Source: Manihot esculenta
Lineage: Eukaryota > Streptophyta > Magnoliopsida > Malpighiales > Euphorbiaceae
DNA: 64,000 bases
NCBI RefSeq assembly: GCF_001659605.2
Contig: NC_035174.2
Coordinates: forward strand, 6,202,389 to 6,266,388
Direction of reading: 5' to 3'
The position numbers were made by a program, and so were the translations under genes. This document shows, piece after piece, positions 59,949 through 64,000 of the stretch; positions within the stretch are counted from its first letter, which is position 1, and each line of letters starts with the position of its first letter. Under the pieces are notes generated by a model. The model did not search any database. It saw only the letters and a list, made by a program, of their open reading frames with translations, and was not told the DNA's origin.

Positions 59949-62742
59949 TGTTCTCCCATTTCCATTCTGGAATCGGCAATGGGTTAAGCATTCTAGCCGG
60001 CTTCTGGTGCTCTAGCTTCACCCTTTGACATGTCTCGCAGGCTGACACGAACTGTGCCACTTCTCTCTTCATTGCTGGCCACCAATACACCCTTCTTAGA
60101 TCTTGATACATCTTGGTGGCTCCCGGGTGAATACTATACCTTGCATTATGAGCTTCCCTCATAATGTCTGCCTTCAAACTACTATCATCTGGTACACATA
60201 ACCTCTTACCGTGCCGAAGAATCCCCTCACCGTCAAATCTGAACTCGGCACTGTGGCCAGACTGAACAGTCCTGGCAATCTTCACTAACTCGGGGTCTTC
60301 GTGCTGTTTCAGAGCCACTTGCTCTAGAAACACTGGTGTCACTCTCATCTGTGCGATCAAAGCACCTGTACCAGATAACTGCAACTGTAACCCTTCTTCC
60401 ACGAGCTTGTAGAAATCCTTTACCACCGATCTTCTCTCTACTGCAATGTGGGATAAACTGCCAAGTGACTTTCGGCTTAAGGCATCAGCGACAACATTAG
60501 CCTTGCCCGGATGATACTGGATCTTACAATCGTAATCACTGAGCAATTCTACCCACCGTCTCTGCCTCAAGTTTAACTCTCTCTGACTTAAGATGTGCTG
60601 TAGGCTCTTATGATCCGTATAGATCTCACATTTTACCCCATAGAGGTAATGCCTCCACATCTTAAGTGCAAAGATAACAGCTGCCATCTCCAGATCGTGT
60701 GTCGGATAGTTCAGCTCGTGCTTCTTCAGCTGTCTAGAAGCATAAGCTATCACTCTGTCATTCTGCATCAACACACAACCTAATCCCACTCGGGATGCAT
60801 CACAGAACACTGTGAAATCTTCATCACTGATCGGCAGCGCTAACACCGGTGCTGAAGTCAACCGTCTCTTCAACTCTGCAAAACTCTCCTCACATTCGTC
60901 TGACCACACAAACTTCTGATTCTTTCTGGTCAGTCTGGTCATAGGAGCAGCTATCTTCGAGAAGTCCTGAACAAACCTCCGATAGTAGCCTGCCAAACCC
61001 AGAAAACTCTTAATCTCTGTCACTGACGTGGGTGTAGGCCAGTTGGCTACTACCTCTACCTTCTTGGGATCTACTGTTATTCCTTCCTCTGATACTACAT
61101 GTCCCAAAAAGGAAATGCTCCTTAGCCAGAACTCGCACTTGGAGAACTTGGCATACAAGCCATTCTCTCTCAAGGTTTGAAGCACTAGACGCAGATGCTG
61201 GGCATGCTCCTCTACATTCCTGGAGTACACCAAGATATCATCAATAAAGACGATCACAAAACGATCCAAGTACTCCCTAAAAACCCTGTTCATGAGATCC
61301 ATGAATGCTGCAGGGGCGGTAGTCAACCCGAACGGCATCACAAGGAACTCATAATGCCCATATCTGGTTCTGAAAGCAGTCTTGGATACATCTCCTTCCC
61401 TGATCTTCAACTGATGGTATCCGGATCTCAGATCTATTTTAGAAAAACAACCTGCTCCTGCCAGCTGGTCGAATAGATCATCGATCCTGGGTAAAGGATA
61501 CTTGTTTTTGATAGTGACTTTGTTCAACTGTCTGTAGTCGACACAAAGTCTAAGAGGTCCATCCTTCTTTCTGACAAATAATACTGGAGCACCCCAGGGT
61601 GAGGTACTCGGGCGGATGAAACCCTTAGCTACCAAATCCTGTAACTGCTCTTTCAACTCTCGCAACTCTGCTGGTGCCATCCTGTAGGGAGGAATAGAGA
61701 TCGGTCTGGCATTGGGCATCAACTCAATCTCGAACTCTATTTCCCTATCCGGTGGTAGTCCTGGAAGCTCTTCAGGAAACAAATCTAGGAAGTCTCTAAC
61801 AACTGGTACTACGGATGGTTCCCTAACCTGACTATCTAGCTCTCTCACATAAGCTAGGAACCCCTGACACCCCTTCCTTAACATCCTACGAGCCTGGAGG
61901 GCTGATATCAAACCCCTAGGTGTCCCTCTCCTGTCTCCTCTGAAGACACACTCTGACCCATCCTGGTCTCTGACACTGACTACTTTGTCTCTACAGTTCA
62001 GGGTAGCATCATACGTAGATAACCAGTCCATCCCTAGAATGACATCAAAATCTGTCAACTCTAGAACCACCAGGTCAGCTGGAAGGTATCTACCCTCTAT
62101 GCACACTGGACTGAACCGACAGACTGACTCTGCCAAAGATGGATCACATTTGGGTCCACTGACCCATAGAGGACACTCTAACTCAGACACCATCAGACCC
62201 AACCTCTCTGCAGCTCTAGAAGAAATGAAAGAGTGAGAAGCACCGGGGTCCATTAAAGCATACACCTCGGAACACCCAATGATGAGATTACCTGACACCA
62301 CCGTGTTCGACGTGTCTGCCTCCTGCTGAGTCAGGGTGAAAATCCGTGCTGGGGCTGACGGACCTGCACCTCGGGAACCCATCCCTGATGAAGAGGCTGC
62401 TCCTCTTCCTCTTCCTCTACCACTGCTTGGTGGTATGGCTGAAGCTACTGGCTGTACTACACTGCCTGTACTCATCTGCTGGGATGGTGCAACTAAAGAC
62501 GCCTGAGGACATTCCCGTGCATAATGTCCCTCCTGCCCACATCTATAGCAGGCTGTGGATCCCAACTGACAAGCTCCTCTATGCTGTTTGCCACACCTCT
62601 TGCACACTGGAAAATCTGCGCCAGAACTGGAGCCACTACTCATTCCCAGACCCGACTTAAGCCTGTTCCAAAACTTGCCTCTCTTTCCTCTGAATTTCTC
62701 CCATCTCTTCTTACTTGCACTTGCTGTACTCTGTGAGGAGGA
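59949..62742 (-). CDS. Inverted Tekay gag-pol fragment with intact reading frame
   Basis: Read on the minus strand the frame is open from the end of gag to the start of integrase, about 930 codons. Order: basic [13 protein letters not shown] region; zinc knuckle [14 protein letters not shown]; linker [14 protein letters not shown]; protease with MDPGASHSF; reverse transcriptase with [42 protein letters not shown] and the catalytic FIDD; RNase H with [12 protein letters not shown] and [10 protein letters not shown]; integrase HHCC finger (H-H-C-C in [10 protein letters not shown]...CETCQRVK). It stops at EWKWENI, before the integrase catalytic core. The last codons after that come from LTR sequence. 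It lacks gag start, integrase core and its own LTRs, so it cannot move by itself. Confidence 0.88.
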
Positions 62743-64000
62743 GTCCGATGGACTCTCGGGTGTCGGAACCCTCGAGAAGGGTAATGCATATGTTTTCCAA
62801 GGTATTTTCCCTTGTTTTCATGTTTTGCAGTGTGAAAAGCATTGAGTTTTGAAAGAAAAGCAACAAGGGAGAAATGCAAAGGTTCGGCCGCCGAAGGTCA
62901 CTTTCGGCCGCCGAACATTGCATGGTTGCGGCTTCACGTTCGGCTGCCGAAGGTGGTCTGGCCAGCCACCTATAAAAGGGCCAAGGGTCGGTGGAAGGAG
63001 GTTTTTCTCCTCCACTTGCAGCCAGAGGTGAGTTTCAGCCTCTCCTACGTTGACTTTCATGTTTTCCATGATTTTCATCAAATCTTTCAAGAGTTTTAAG
63101 AGTTTTGGTGACTTATGAAGGTTTTGAGCAAAAGAACCAAGTTTTGAAGCTTGGAGCTTTGGAAGAGCTTTTCTTCATATCTCCACGTTAGGATCCTTCA
63201 TCCTCAAGTTGTGTAAGAGGTAAGGGAAGATCCTGAGCTTCTTTGATGATTTTGAAAGGTTTTATGAAGTTTGTATGGGTAGTATGCATGTTTAGGTTTA
63301 GGTGAGGTTTTTGGTGATTTGTGGTGTTCAAACATGTTGAAGTGTTATGTGCTATGTTTGTTTGGGGTTTTAGGGTAGTTTTAGACCCCTTTGTGCATAT
63401 ATATGTGTATATGCTCGTTGGGCGTAGTTGATATGCATGTTTGTAGGTTTTTGGGCAAAGTTTGCATGAAACAGAGCAGGGTTCTGTCCTTCGGGCAAAA
63501 CCAGGTTCGGCCGCCGAACCCCTTGTGGAGGCAGTTTCGGCTGCCAAAGGTTGCCCCCGAACGCTAGGCTTTCAGTTTAGACAGAGACTTTCGGCCGCCG
63601 AAAGAGGAAGTTCGGCCGCCGAAAGTGTGTGAGTTTCGTCTCTGGACGAGACCTTCGGCCGTCGAAGGTGCCGCCGAACATGCATGAGTTTCGTCTCTGG
63701 AGTAGGGTTTCGGCCGCCGAACCTGCCGCCGAAAGTACCCTGTCCAGCTTTCTTTTGCATGTTTTGTAAATGTATAGAGATAGTGTATATGTACAGTGTA
63801 TCGAATGGTGCTTGACTTATAAGACTTGTAATCCCTTTGTGGAGTCACATGATCAGGTTATGTATGTTTCTTTTTGTTGTATGTTTATGAGCAAAACCAG
63901 GCTTACCATTATGAGTTTGATCCGCCTAGAGCCATGAGGAGCTCTAGTAGGGATTGGTAGAGCACAGAAAGAGTGCATGCACAGGTTAAGCCTTGGAAGG
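62743..64000 (+). repeat. Tekay-like LTR, main part, truncated by window edge
   Basis: LTR sequence with many TTCGGCCGCCGAA-type motifs (62882-62955 and 63505-63735), a TATA box and a downstream region like that of element C. No coding sequence; antisense open frames here arise from the repeats. Confidence 0.7.
62971..62978 (+). promoter_or_regulatory. TATA box of the right-hand Tekay-like LTR
   Basis: TATAAAAG followed by GGCCAAGGG, downstream of the motif cluster, marks the LTR promoter and its plus orientation. Confidence 0.6.

Larger units (their letters stand above)
59912..64000 (+). mobile_element. Tekay-like LTR carrying an inverted gag-pol fragment, open at right edge
   Basis: The LTR start (TGTAATACCCGGCTCGAGTC... 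to TTCCTA, 59912-59948) interrupts the Copia remnant. LTR sequence of the same family then resumes at about 62743 (GTCCGATGGACTC) and runs to the window edge in plus orientation, with a TATA box at 62971. Between them sits a minus-strand gag-pol piece. The LTR is related to that of element C but clearly diverged. The element's right end and target duplication are outside the window. Confidence 0.72.

Overview
This window is nuclear DNA from a flowering plant. It shows spliced genes with plant-specific families, AT-rich intergenic DNA, and several LTR retrotransposons inserted into one another. The sequence alone does not name the species. Dispersed repeats and gene sequences look compatible with a Malpighiales/Euphorbiaceae-type eudicot, but I hold that loosely.

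Host genes, left to right: the 5' part of an NPF2-type NRT1/PTR transporter on the minus strand, open at the left edge; a decayed tandem copy of it (2511-4351); an FEI-like LRR receptor kinase matching Arabidopsis At5g62710 (14737-18385); a plastid HPP-family membrane protein matching the At5g62720 type (20568-21745); an HD-Zip I factor of the ATHB1/HAT5 type with an upstream ORF (39178-41083); a tRNA-Ala(AGC) (46040-46112); the plastid protease subunit CLPP6 (49200-53401); and a shortened VDAC/porin (55908-57111). The NPF2, LRR kinase and HPP set resembles the Arabidopsis At5g62680-62710-62720 neighbourhood, so the left third appears to be a conserved gene block pried apart by retrotransposons.

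Mobile DNA occupies roughly half the window. Element A (7641-13696, minus) is a TR-GAG-like element with gag and protease only; a 1.6-kb solo LTR sits inside its 3' LTR. Element B (22246-35522, minus) is a gutted Tat-lineage element with a gag remnant and a degenerate antisense extra ORF. A Tekay/Del-like element C (22625-33516, plus) is inserted in B's left LTR, and a same-family solo LTR (23786-26067) is inserted in C's 5' LTR. Element C keeps an open gag, but its pol is replaced by two decayed tandem copies of the protease segment. On the right, a decayed Copia element (58032-59911) is interrupted by another Tekay-like LTR, which itself holds an inverted 2.8-kb gag-pol fragment with an uninterrupted reading frame. 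It runs off the right edge.

Three long fold-back elements (18882-20169, 46446-48370, 53927-55688) share GGGC(A/T)TTTTG termini and a common architecture: a terminal repeat, GC-rich mini-hairpins that differ between members, then AT-rich arms. One has a perfect 9-bp target duplication, which suggests non-autonomous Mutator-like elements. They are the best candidate here for something not yet described as a family.
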